Shown piece after piece: positions 1 through 6,435 of a stretch of 40,361 bases of DNA. Made by a program: the position numbers and the translations under genes. The stretch's first letter is position 1, and the number at the start of each line of letters is the position of its first letter. The stretch spans positions 230,289-270,649 of the forward strand of contig NZ_WBMS02000009.1 of the NCBI RefSeq assembly GCF_008923205.2, read 5' to 3'. The notes under the pieces were generated by a model. The model did not search any database and was not told where the DNA came from. It saw nothing but the letters and a program-made list of their open reading frames with translations. The stretch comes from Actinomadura physcomitrii. GTDB taxonomy: Bacteria; Actinomycetota; Actinomycetes; Streptosporangiales; Streptosporangiaceae.

Positions 1-46
1 CCCCGCGGGTGGGCGCGCTTTGTGGGTGGGGGTGTTGTTGGCCGCG

Positions 47-69
47 CCCCCCCCCCCCCCCCCCCCCCC
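47..69. repeat. 23-base poly-C run at window edge
   Basis: Positions 47-69 are an uninterrupted run of C, preceded by 46 bases of G/T-rich low-complexity sequence. Clear protein-coding homology starts immediately after it. A homopolymer of this length at the very start of the sequence is more likely an assembly or sequencing artefact at a contig end than real chromosome. Bases 1-69 should not be interpreted biologically. Confidence 0.85.
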
Positions 70-480
70 GCCACAAGTCAACGAGACCTCATCACCGAAG
101 GGCAGCGGCTCGTCGTCCTGGCGCTGCACGACGAGGCGGCCTGCTTCGACGGCACCGACTGGCCGCAGATCGTCGCGCTGTACGACGTGCTGCTCCGGAT
201 CCAGCCGTCCCCGCTCGTCGCACTGAACCGGGCCGTGGCGGTGGCGATGCGCGACGGCCCGGGCGCGGGGCTCGCCCTCATGGACGATCTGTCCGGCGCC
301 CCGGAACTGCGCCGCCACCACCTGTTCCACGCGGCGCGCGCGGACCTGCTGGGGCGCCTCGGCCGGACCGACGAGGCGGCCCAGCAGGTCGACGCCTACC
401 GGGCCGCCGTCGCGCTCGCCGGCAACGAACCGGAGCGGGCCACGTTCGAGCGCGGGCTCGCCGGGCTCACCGGCCGCTGA
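70..480 (+). CDS. C-terminal part of an ECF42-like sigma factor (TPR-type extension), truncated by window edge
   Basis: The frame encodes about 130 residues rich in helical repeats: RDLITEGQRLV, then ALYDVLLRIQPSPLVALNRA, then FHAARADLLGRLGRTDEA. This is the pattern of the long C-terminal extension of ECF42-type sigma factors (DUF6596/TPR-like), in which the last helices read as a tetratricopeptide repeat with an alternating Ala/Leu pattern. The sigma-2 and sigma-4 domains would lie to the left of the window, beyond the poly-C run. Homologues usually sit beside a YCII/DGPF-domain gene; that neighbour cannot be seen here. The stop codon at 478-480 overlaps the 3' end of the convergent hydrolase gene by 14 bp. 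The family assignment rests on the extension alone. Confidence 0.75.
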   Translation, partial: ATSQRDLITEGQRLVVLALHDEAACFDGTDWPQIVALYDVLLRIQPSPLVALNRAVAVAMRDGPGAGLALMDDLSGAPELRRHHLFHAARADLLGRLGRTDEAAQQVDAYRAAVALAGNEPERATFERGLAGLTGR

Positions 481-1621
481 CCCGCGCCTCGCACAGGGCG
501 GTCTGGACGGCTTTCTCCATGTCGGTGTCCTGGGCGTCCGGGCCGCCCGGGTCGAGGTTGACCATGACGGTCGCCTGCCTGCCGTCGGTGGTCGCGCCGG
601 TGACCGTCTCGAATCCCAGCATGTCGCCGGTGTGGCCCCAGTAGAGGCCGCCGCAGGGCAGCGGCCTGCTCTCCAGGCCGAGACCGTAGGCGCGGCCGTC
701 GGTGTTGCCGGTCGGGCGGGTCCGCATCATCTCCCGTAGCTGGGCCGGGTGCAGGAGGCGTCCGTCGAGCAGGGCGCCCATGAACCGGCCGAGGTCGGAC
801 GTGCTGGAGATCATCCCGCCGCCCGGTCCCGCGACCGACGGGTTCAGCTCGGTGACGTCCAGGAGCGGCGCGCCCTCGCCCGGCCGCACGTATCCGCGAG
901 GATGCGGCCCGGGGATCGTCGGGTCGTCGAGCGGCGCGGACGTCGCGTCCAGGCCGAGCGGTTCGATGATGCGCCGGCGGATCTCGTCGCCGTACGGGTG
1001 GCGGGTCACGGCCTCGATGAGCAGGCCCGCCACCAGGTAGTTGGTGTTGGAGTACTTCCATTTCCGGCCGGGCTTGAAGACCCTGCGGTGGGTGAGGGCG
1101 AGGTCCACCATGGCGCGCAGGTCGTGGTGGGCGAGCGGGTCCTTGAGGATGTCCTGCGGGGTGACGTAGTCGAGGTAGTCCGGCAGGCCGCTGGTGTGCT
1201 GGAGCAGCTGCCGGACGGTGATGCGCCGCCCGTCGTTGCCGTGCCCGCGGATGACGCCGGGCAGGTACCGCTCGACCGGCGCGTCCAGGGCGACGTGGTG
1301 CTCGCCCACGAGCTGGAGCACGACCGTCGCGACGAACGGCTTGGTGACGCTGCCGATCCGGAAGCTGCTGTCGCGGGGGACGGGCGTGCGGTTCTGCACG
1401 TCCCCGACACCGCTGGTCAGCACCGTGCGGCCGTTCCGTCCCCGGACTTCCAGGAGCGCTCCGGGCGCGCCGTCGACGGTGGTCAGCCGTTCCAGGATCG
1501 CGGGCAGCCGGCTGCGGTCGGCTGCCGCGGCGGAATGCGCGGGCACGCCGGTGCCCGCCAGCGCGCCGACCGCCAGGCCGATGGCGAGTGCGCCGCCCAA
1601 TGCACGCCTGTTCCGGATCAC
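467..1621 (-). CDS. secreted serine hydrolase, class C beta-lactamase / D-Ala-D-Ala carboxypeptidase fold
   Basis: A 384-residue protein of the beta-lactamase/R61 DD-peptidase superfamily, expected to act on D-Ala-D-Ala peptides, esters or beta-lactams outside the membrane. All three active-site motifs are present: S91-V-T-K94 (nucleophile and general base), Y190-S-N, and H330-T-G (the KTG-box equivalent). Residues 1-35 form a typical Sec signal (RNRR, then a hydrophobic Ala/Gly/Leu core, then an Ala-rich cleavage zone). I chose the GTG at 1621 because AGGAGG lies a few bases upstream; the frame stays open to an ATG at 1654, which has no such site. It converges on the sigma-factor fragment with a 14-bp overlap. 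The motifs cannot separate a peptidase from an esterase or a lactamase. Confidence 0.88.
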   Translation of the reverse strand: MIRNRRALGGALAIGLAVGALAGTGVPAHSAAAADRSRLPAILERLTTVDGAPGALLEVRGRNGRTVLTSGVGDVQNRTPVPRDSSFRIGSVTKPFVATVVLQLVGEHHVALDAPVERYLPGVIRGHGNDGRRITVRQLLQHTSGLPDYLDYVTPQDILKDPLAHHDLRAMVDLALTHRRVFKPGRKWKYSNTNYLVAGLLIEAVTRHPYGDEIRRRIIEPLGLDATSAPLDDPTIPGPHPRGYVRPGEGAPLLDVTELNPSVAGPGGGMISSTSDLGRFMGALLDGRLLHPAQLREMMRTRPTGNTDGRAYGLGLESRPLPCGGLYWGHTGDMLGFETVTGATTDGRQATVMVNLDPGGPDAQDTDMEKAVQTALCEARVSGR

Positions 1622-1725
1622 GTGATGCTCCTCCTGATCGTCGGGAGCCCTCACGCTAGGAATCGCGGTGCCGGACGCGCCTCACCCGCTGGAGCCAACG
1701 TCCGCGTGGCGCCGTGGACCGAGGA

Positions 1726-2205
1726 TCAGTCCGTGTCGTAGACCGTGACGGGCACGTCGCGGCCGGTGAGTTCGGCGGTGACGAGCGGCTCGACGAGTTC
1801 CCAGCGTCCGCCGGCCAGGCCGCAGCCGATCCGGGGCATGTGGACGGACGCGCCGAGGCCGGCGGCCTCGGCGGCGAGCCGGTGCAGGCATTCCCGCACC
1901 GCCTCATAGCGGATCGGCGGGCCGGAGCTGCGGCTCGTCTTGAGACCGTGCTGGCCGATCATGTTCGCGACCCAGACGTCGGGCTTGACCTGGACGATCT
2001 GGACGGCGCCCAGCCCGAAGTCGTTGCGGGCGCGCTCGCGGTGCCACCGCCGGTACGCCGCCTCCGGCTCGGGCCACCGCCGCGAGACGGCCTCGACGAA
2101 GCCGCGGCCCCAGCCGCCGCGGTCGTTGCAGATGTGCGCGACGACCTTCGGCCCCTTGGCCTGGGGCGATGTCGCGTCGCCCTTGACGTACCGGATCCGC
2201 CCCAT
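1726..2205 (-). CDS. macro domain (ADP-ribose-binding) protein
   Basis: A 159-residue stand-alone macro domain. It begins GRIRYVKGDAT, the usual first strand and GDAT turn, followed by VVAHICNDRGGWGRGF, the ADP-ribose-binding loop with its Asn-Asp and Gly-rich turn. The second loop, HMPRIGCGLAGGRW, contacts the distal ribose. Such proteins bind or hydrolyse ADP-ribose derivatives, for example O-acetyl-ADP-ribose or ADP-ribosylated substrates. The length is right for a single domain with no signal peptide, so it is cytosolic. The ATG at 2205 starts the conserved part; the frame continues far upstream only because it lies antisense to the methyltransferase gene. It is transcribed divergently from that gene with about 50 bp between starts. 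Confidence 0.88.
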   Translation of the reverse strand: MGRIRYVKGDATSPQAKGPKVVAHICNDRGGWGRGFVEAVSRRWPEPEAAYRRWHRERARNDFGLGAVQIVQVKPDVWVANMIGQHGLKTSRSSGPPIRYEAVRECLHRLAAEAAGLGASVHMPRIGCGLAGGRWELVEPLVTAELTGRDVPVTVYDTD

Positions 2206-2243
2206 GATCGAGACGGTAGCCGCGCCCTCTGACAAACCCGGTC

Positions 2244-2249
2244 TAGGGT
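2244..2249 (+). promoter_or_regulatory. -10 box TAGGGT for a probably leaderless transcript
   Basis: TAGGGT lies 7 bases upstream of the ATG at 2257, which puts the expected transcription start at or next to the start codon. The same TAGGGT-to-ATG geometry recurs at 39556-39568. No good -35 hexamer is visible at the usual distance. Confidence 0.45.
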
Positions 2250-2256
2250 GGGGGCC

Positions 2257-3129
2257 ATGAGCGACGCACCGCCGCACTCCGCGCACCACGGTCACGGGCA
2301 CGGCCACGGTCATCATCACGGTGACGAGAACCAGGCCGACATGCTCGACCTCGGCGCGCAGGTCCTCGCCGAGCACATCGCCGGCATCACCGCCTGGCTG
2401 CCCGTCGAGGGGAGCCCGAGCCGCATCGTGGACCTCGGCTGCGGCACCGGGGCCGGGACGTTCGCGCTGCTCGCCCGGTATCCGCAGGCCCGCGTCACCG
2501 CCGTCGACTCTTCGGCGGAGCACCTCGACCGGCTGCGGGAGAAGGCCCGCGAGCACGGGGCGGCCGAGCGCGTGCGCGCCGTCCGGGCCGACCTCGACGC
2601 CGACTGGCCCGACCTCGGCGTGCCGGACCTGGTGTGGGCGTCGGCTTCGATGCACCACATGGCCGACCCGGAACGCGCGCTGCGCAAGGTCCGCGACATG
2701 CTCGCGCCGGGCGGCCTGTTCGCCCTCGTCGAACTGGCCGGCTTCCCTCGCTTCCTTCCGGACGACGCCCCGGCGGACCGGCCGGGCCTGGAAGGGCGGA
2801 TCCTCGCCGTCGCCGACCGTCTCAGAGCCGAGCAGATGCCCTACCGCGGCGCCGACTGGGGGCCGCTGCTGACCGCCGCGGGCTTCACCCTGGCGGGCGA
2901 ACGCGTCGTGACCGTGAACATCGAGGGTTCGCGCGACGAGGCCGTCGGACGCTACGCCCTGAGCAGCCTGCAAGGCATGCGTGACGCCATCGCCGGCGAT
3001 CTCGCGTCCGAGGATCTCGCCGCGCTCGACCGGCTGCTCGACACCGGCGGGCCCGGCAGCATCCTGCGCCGCGACGACCTGGCCGTCCGCACCGAGCGCG
3101 CCGTCTGGGCCGCCCGCCGGACGCGCTGA
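2257..3129 (+). CDS. class I SAM-dependent methyltransferase with His-rich N-terminus
   Basis: A 290-residue Rossmann-fold methyltransferase. Motif I is VDLGCGTGAGTFAL (SAM-binding Gly loop). It is followed by VTAVDSSAEHLDRL (acidic residue for the ribose hydroxyls), RADLDADWP, and VWASASMHHMADP before the post-motif LAPGGLFALVE. The C-terminal 120 residues carry the substrate side and are not diagnostic, so the substrate is unknown. Residues 7-25 are unusual: alternating His-Gly ending in HHHGDE, like the metal-binding tails of nickel or zinc chaperones. The ATG at 2257 was preferred over the in-frame GTG at 2248 because of the TAGGGT box 7 bases upstream. Divergent from the macro-domain gene. 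Confidence 0.88.
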   Translation: MSDAPPHSAHHGHGHGHGHHHGDENQADMLDLGAQVLAEHIAGITAWLPVEGSPSRIVDLGCGTGAGTFALLARYPQARVTAVDSSAEHLDRLREKAREHGAAERVRAVRADLDADWPDLGVPDLVWASASMHHMADPERALRKVRDMLAPGGLFALVELAGFPRFLPDDAPADRPGLEGRILAVADRLRAEQMPYRGADWGPLLTAAGFTLAGERVVTVNIEGSRDEAVGRYALSSLQGMRDAIAGDLASEDLAALDRLLDTGGPGSILRRDDLAVRTERAVWAARRTR

Positions 3130-3138
3130 AGCGCCCGG

Positions 3139-3404
3139 TCAGCCGGCGGTGGTGGGGTCGTTCAGCATGCCGGCCAGGGCGACGATCGCGTCCGCCCGCG
3201 GCTGGAAGGTGCCGATGGACGGCGCGTCGGTGTACCTGCAGATCAGGACGCCGGCGGAGATCTCCCAGGCGGGGGCGTCGCCGGCGAGCATCGCGCGCAC
3301 AGCGCGGGCGTGAGCAGCCGCACCGCCTGGTGCTCGCCGAGCCCGCGGACGAGAAACCTCTTGTCGAAGTCGGCGTCACCGGTGCCGACTCCGCGGACCG
3401 GCAT
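3139..3404 (-). pseudogene. frameshifted remnant of an actinobacterial conserved hypothetical protein
   Basis: Reading on the minus strand from the ATG at 3404, one frame gives MPVRGVGTGDADFDKRFLV then VRLLTPAL. The neighbouring frame then continues as AMLAGDAPAWEISAGVLI and ends ALAGMLNDPTTAG with a stop at 3139-3141. The two halves read as one protein if a single base was lost near 3301-3303. The GTGDADFDKRFLV pattern followed by a stretch with an aligned Trp-Glu is common in uncharacterised actinobacterial proteins (DUF3137-like by recollection, not by search). The expected N-terminal half is missing, because no matching sequence continues upstream of about 3440. It may be a decayed gene, or in part a sequencing error. 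Confidence 0.55.
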
Positions 3405-3522
3405 GAGGAACCCGCCGATCGCGGTCCGCTTCACGACCTTTCGGCGGGGCGGCCGGTTCGATCGGCGGAGTTGGCGGGTTCGGGTGACGGGGCGGGAGGC
3501 GTGCGCTACTGTGTTCGAATAG

Positions 3523-3538
3523 TCGAACAGAAGTTCGA
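3523..3538. promoter_or_regulatory. LexA/SOS-type box TCGAAC-AGAA-GTTCGA
   Basis: The sequence is an exact match to the Gram-positive/actinobacterial SOS consensus TCGAAC-N4-GTTCGA, and the symmetry extends one A/G pair further on each side (8-bp arms, 3521-3540). A further half-site, TTCGAAT, precedes it at 3514-3520. It lies in the gap between the minus-strand remnant and the plus-strand ATPase frame, 32 bases before the ATG at 3570 and 215 bases before the GTG at 3753. Confidence 0.75.
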
Positions 3539-3752
3539 CTTGTTCGGACCCGCTCGCCCGGGAGGCGACATGGTGGCGACGGCGGCCCCACCTCTCAACG
3601 GCACCCCGCACCTCAACGACACGGCACATCCCCGCGCGCGGCACGCGGACGCGCCCGCCCGGCACGGCCGGCGCCACGAGCGCGCGACACGCCGCAGTGG
3701 TTTCTACCCAAATCTACGGCCGCAGCTATATCGCCTCATAGAGTCCGAGAGC

Positions 3753-4949
3753 GTGGACCCCGTGCGCAATCCCTATGCCCCAGGCGCCGGGCAGCGCCCC
3801 CCGGAGCTGGCCGGCCGCGACCGCGAGCTGCGGCAGTTCGAGGTGGTGCTGGAACGGGTGGCCCGCGGCCGCCCCGAGCGCAGCATGATCATCACCGGGC
3901 TGCGCGGCGTCGGCAAGACCGTGCTGCTCAACGCGTTCCGCTCGATGGCGATCCAGAAGCTCTGGGGCACCGGCAAGATCGAGGCCCGGCCCGACCAGTC
4001 GATCCGGCGGCCCGTCGCGTCCGCGCTGCACATGGCGGTGCGGGAGCTGGCGCCCCGGCACCGCGCGCCCGACCGGATCGAGGCGTTCCTCGGCGTGCTG
4101 AAGGCGTTCGCACAGGCCGGTCCGGAGCCGTCCGGCACCAAGGCGAAGGCGCGGGCGCACCGCTGGCAGCCGGGCATCGACGTGCCCGCCTCGCGCGGCC
4201 GCGCCGACTCCGGCGATCTGGAGATCGACCTCACCGAGCTGTTCGTGGACGCCGCGTCCGTCGCCACCGACGTCGGCGCCGGCATCGCGCTGTTCGTCGA
4301 CGAGATGCAGGACGTCCCCGCCGACGACGTGTCCGCGCTGTGCGCCGCGTGCCACGAGCTGTCGCAGATCGGCGGCCCGCTGATCGTGGTCGGCGCGGGC
4401 CTGCCGCACCTGCCGGCGGTGCTGTCGGCGAGCAAGTCCTACTCCGAGCGGCTGTTCCGCTACGCGCGCATCGACCGGCTCGACCGCGAGTCCGCCGACG
4501 TCGCGCTGCTCGCGCCCGCCGAGCGGGAGGAGGTCACCTTCACCAAGGACGCCCTCGACGCGCTGTACGGCGCGGCCGACGGCTACCCCTACTTCGTGCA
4601 GGCGTACGCGAAGGTGGTGTGGGACGTCGCGCCCGACACCCCGATCACCGCCGAGGACATCCGGGTCGCCGCGCCGGAGGCGGAGAGCGAGCTCGCGGTC
4701 GGCTTCTTCGGCAGCCGCTACGAGCGTGCGACGCCGGCCGAGCGCGACTACATGCGCGCGATGGCGATGCTCGGCGACGACCCGGTGCCGACGGCGGCGG
4801 TCGCCGACGAGCTGGGCCGCAAGCCGTCCAGCCTGTCGCCCGCCCGCGACGGCCTGATCAAGAAGGGGCTGATCTACAGCGCGGAGCGCGGCATGGTCGC
4901 GTTCACGGTCCCGCACTTCGGCAAGTTCCTCCGCTCCCAGCCCGCCTGA
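3753..4949 (+). CDS. AAA/ORC-like P-loop ATPase with C-terminal winged helix
   Basis: A 398-residue STAND/ORC-like ATPase. Near the N-terminus come PPELAGRDREL (the start typical of this fold), Walker A GLRGVGKT at 49-56, and Walker B IALFVDEMQD at about 178-187. A sensor-like VGAGLPHLP follows, and a small winged-helix region lies near 325-395 (AAVADELGRKPSSLSPARDGL, then KKGLIYS). Such proteins are cytosolic NTP-driven DNA- or protein-remodelling factors; the exact role of this family is not known to me. The start is uncertain. The frame is open from 3330, and an ATG at 3570 has GGAGG 4 bases upstream. I prefer the GTG at 3753 because the extra 61 residues are low-complexity and recognisable family sequence begins DPVRNPYAPGAGQ. 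An SOS box lies upstream. Confidence 0.82.
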   Translation: MDPVRNPYAPGAGQRPPELAGRDRELRQFEVVLERVARGRPERSMIITGLRGVGKTVLLNAFRSMAIQKLWGTGKIEARPDQSIRRPVASALHMAVRELAPRHRAPDRIEAFLGVLKAFAQAGPEPSGTKAKARAHRWQPGIDVPASRGRADSGDLEIDLTELFVDAASVATDVGAGIALFVDEMQDVPADDVSALCAACHELSQIGGPLIVVGAGLPHLPAVLSASKSYSERLFRYARIDRLDRESADVALLAPAEREEVTFTKDALDALYGAADGYPYFVQAYAKVVWDVAPDTPITAEDIRVAAPEAESELAVGFFGSRYERATPAERDYMRAMAMLGDDPVPTAAVADELGRKPSSLSPARDGLIKKGLIYSAERGMVAFTVPHFGKFLRSQPA

Positions 4950-4961
4950 CCTGACGGTTCT

Positions 4962-5120
4962 CTACGGGTTTCTAGCGCGAACGCTAGAAGCCGTTATAAG
5001 GCTGCATCGGAGCGCGTCGTCCGGTGTCTATACAGCTTTCTAGGTGCAGTACTAGAAAGCTGTAGATTCTCCTGCCCCGCCTTCCGAGGTTTCTCTAAGT
5101 CTTTCTAGTATTTCTTCTAG
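4962..5120. promoter_or_regulatory. AT-rich intergenic region with TTTCTAG half-sites and two perfect hairpins
   Basis: TTCTAG occurs at 4970-4975, 5038-5043, 5103-5108 and 5115-5120, and its complement CTAGAA at 4984-4989 and 5052-5057. Two pairs form perfect inverted repeats: 4970-4977/4982-4989 (8-bp arms, 4-base loop) and 5031-5043/5052-5064 (13-bp arms, 8-base loop). Neither stem is followed by a T run, and both are AT-rich, so paired protein-binding sites are more likely than terminators. The block lies between the ATPase stop and the acidic-protein gene and is strikingly AT-rich for this genome. Confidence 0.6.
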
Positions 5121-5238
5121 GTACCTCTATAAAGACACAGAGGGTGCTGTCCGGCATCGCGGTGGTTACGCGGAGTTATCTGGGTATAGGGGCCGATGCG
5201 CCGGACCGGGCGCGAAAGGCCGATGTCGGGGGGCCACG

Positions 5239-5538
5239 ATGGACGAGCAGGACCGCTACCGGGACCAAGATCCGGAGGACCTGTACTCGATTCGCGAAGA
5301 AGACGCCTACGCGCGCGGCGACGAGACGGAGTCGCGGGGCGCCGACGAGCCGCCGATGCGGCAGGAGCAGGGCGGCCAGGGCTACGGCCACGGCCCGCGC
5401 GGCTACCAGGACGAGCCCGGCTTCGGGGACGAGGAGTACTCCTCCGACATCGACGGCATGCACGACGAGGACGAGCTGTACGGCGACCAGCTCGACGACC
5501 TGCACGACCGCGACGACGAGACCGGCGAGGACCGGTGA
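5239..5538 (+). CDS. small, very acidic hydrophilic protein of unknown function
   Basis: A 99-residue protein made almost entirely of Asp, Glu, Arg, Gln, Gly and Tyr, with no hydrophobic core, signal peptide or membrane segment. It is probably intrinsically disordered, with a strongly negative charge and several Tyr-containing acidic clusters (EDLYS, EEYSSD, DELYGD). A purine-rich GGGGGG stretch lies just before the ATG at 5239. Codon use has the GC-rich third positions of the chromosome, which supports a real gene. It follows the ATPase in the same direction, across the TTTCTAG cluster. I do not recognise a family. A partner or inhibitor role for the ATPase would be only a guess from position and charge. 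Confidence 0.6.
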   Translation: MDEQDRYRDQDPEDLYSIREEDAYARGDETESRGADEPPMRQEQGGQGYGHGPRGYQDEPGFGDEEYSSDIDGMHDEDELYGDQLDDLHDRDDETGEDR

Positions 5539-5604
5539 CGTGACGCGCGGCGGCCCTCTCCGCGAGGATTCTCTACCGCACTCTTGGACACGTCCAATAT
5601 TCGG

Positions 5605-6435
5605 TTAGACGGTGGTCGTCACCGGCGCCGGGACGAGCGCCGCCCGGACCGTCCGGCCCCGTTCCGCCGTCGACACCGCGAACACGACCTCCTGGTCCCG
5701 CCCCTCGACGCTGGCCGGGTACACGACGAACCGCCAGCAGCCCTCCCGCCACACGTCCAGCGGGACCGCGCTCGTCACGGCGTTCTCGTGCTCCACCCAT
5801 GCGGCGCTGTCGAAAAGCGTCGCGTACGTCTCGGCCACAGGACTGCGGCGCCGCTCGCACGGCGTCTCCGGGCGCCCGAGCCCGCGCGCGCGGGAGCGCC
5901 TGTCCAGCAGCTCCGGCAGCTCGGGGGACAGCGCCGCGAACAGCGCCAGCTCAAGGATCAGCACCGGCCCGACCTGTGTGCGCTCGTCCCGCAGCACGTC
6001 CAGGCCCGCCATGGGCGCGCCTAACGACGCTATGCCCGCACCGGTGAACAGCAGCGCGCGCGCCACGCTGCGGCGGCCGACCCGCTTGGCGCTGAGGCCG
6101 CCGAAGCAGCCGCACCCCGCGTCCGGCCGCCGCACGCGCAGCTCCCCCACCACCCAGGTCGCCGCCGCGAACGCCAGCGTCGTCGCCAGCCGCACCGAGA
6201 ACTGGGAGGTCACCAGCAGCGCGAGCCCGAGCACGCCCTCGCCGACGCCGAGCCCGACGTTCAGCCCCCGGCTGTGCCGCAGCGCCGTCAGCCGCGCGAG
6301 CCCGGCGGGCACCGGCACACCGTGCACGTGGTCGGGCGCGTCCGCCACCCGCTCGCGGATCGTCAGCTTGGCCAGGCAGGCCACCAGCAGCACCAGCGCC
6401 AGCAGCAGCACCTGCGTGTTCTGGAACGTCACCAT
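5605..6435 (-). CDS. MauE/DoxX-like membrane protein
   Basis: A 276-residue protein with about four membrane segments in its first 150 residues and a conserved GCGCFGG Cys pair in the loop after the third segment. That layout matches the MauE/DoxX-like superfamily, whose members are linked to redox or disulfide handling, for example methylamine dehydrogenase maturation. The C-terminal 100 residues are soluble and end in a strand-rich region (WRFVVYPASVEGRDQEVVFAV). No other methylamine-utilisation gene is nearby, so the name indicates fold, not pathway. Its ATG at 6435 overlaps the end of the upstream Cys-rich gene by 7 bp, so the two form an operon and are probably translationally coupled. 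Confidence 0.72.
   Translation of the reverse strand: MVTFQNTQVLLLALVLLVACLAKLTIRERVADAPDHVHGVPVPAGLARLTALRHSRGLNVGLGVGEGVLGLALLVTSQFSVRLATTLAFAAATWVVGELRVRRPDAGCGCFGGLSAKRVGRRSVARALLFTGAGIASLGAPMAGLDVLRDERTQVGPVLILELALFAALSPELPELLDRRSRARGLGRPETPCERRRSPVAETYATLFDSAAWVEHENAVTSAVPLDVWREGCWRFVVYPASVEGRDQEVVFAVSTAERGRTVRAALVPAPVTTTV

Noticed and set aside
1726..2973. 415-codon minus-strand open frame
   Set aside because: Only the first-coordinate part (1726-2205) encodes a recognisable macro domain. The rest is antisense to the methyltransferase and reads as low-complexity Arg/Gly/Val.
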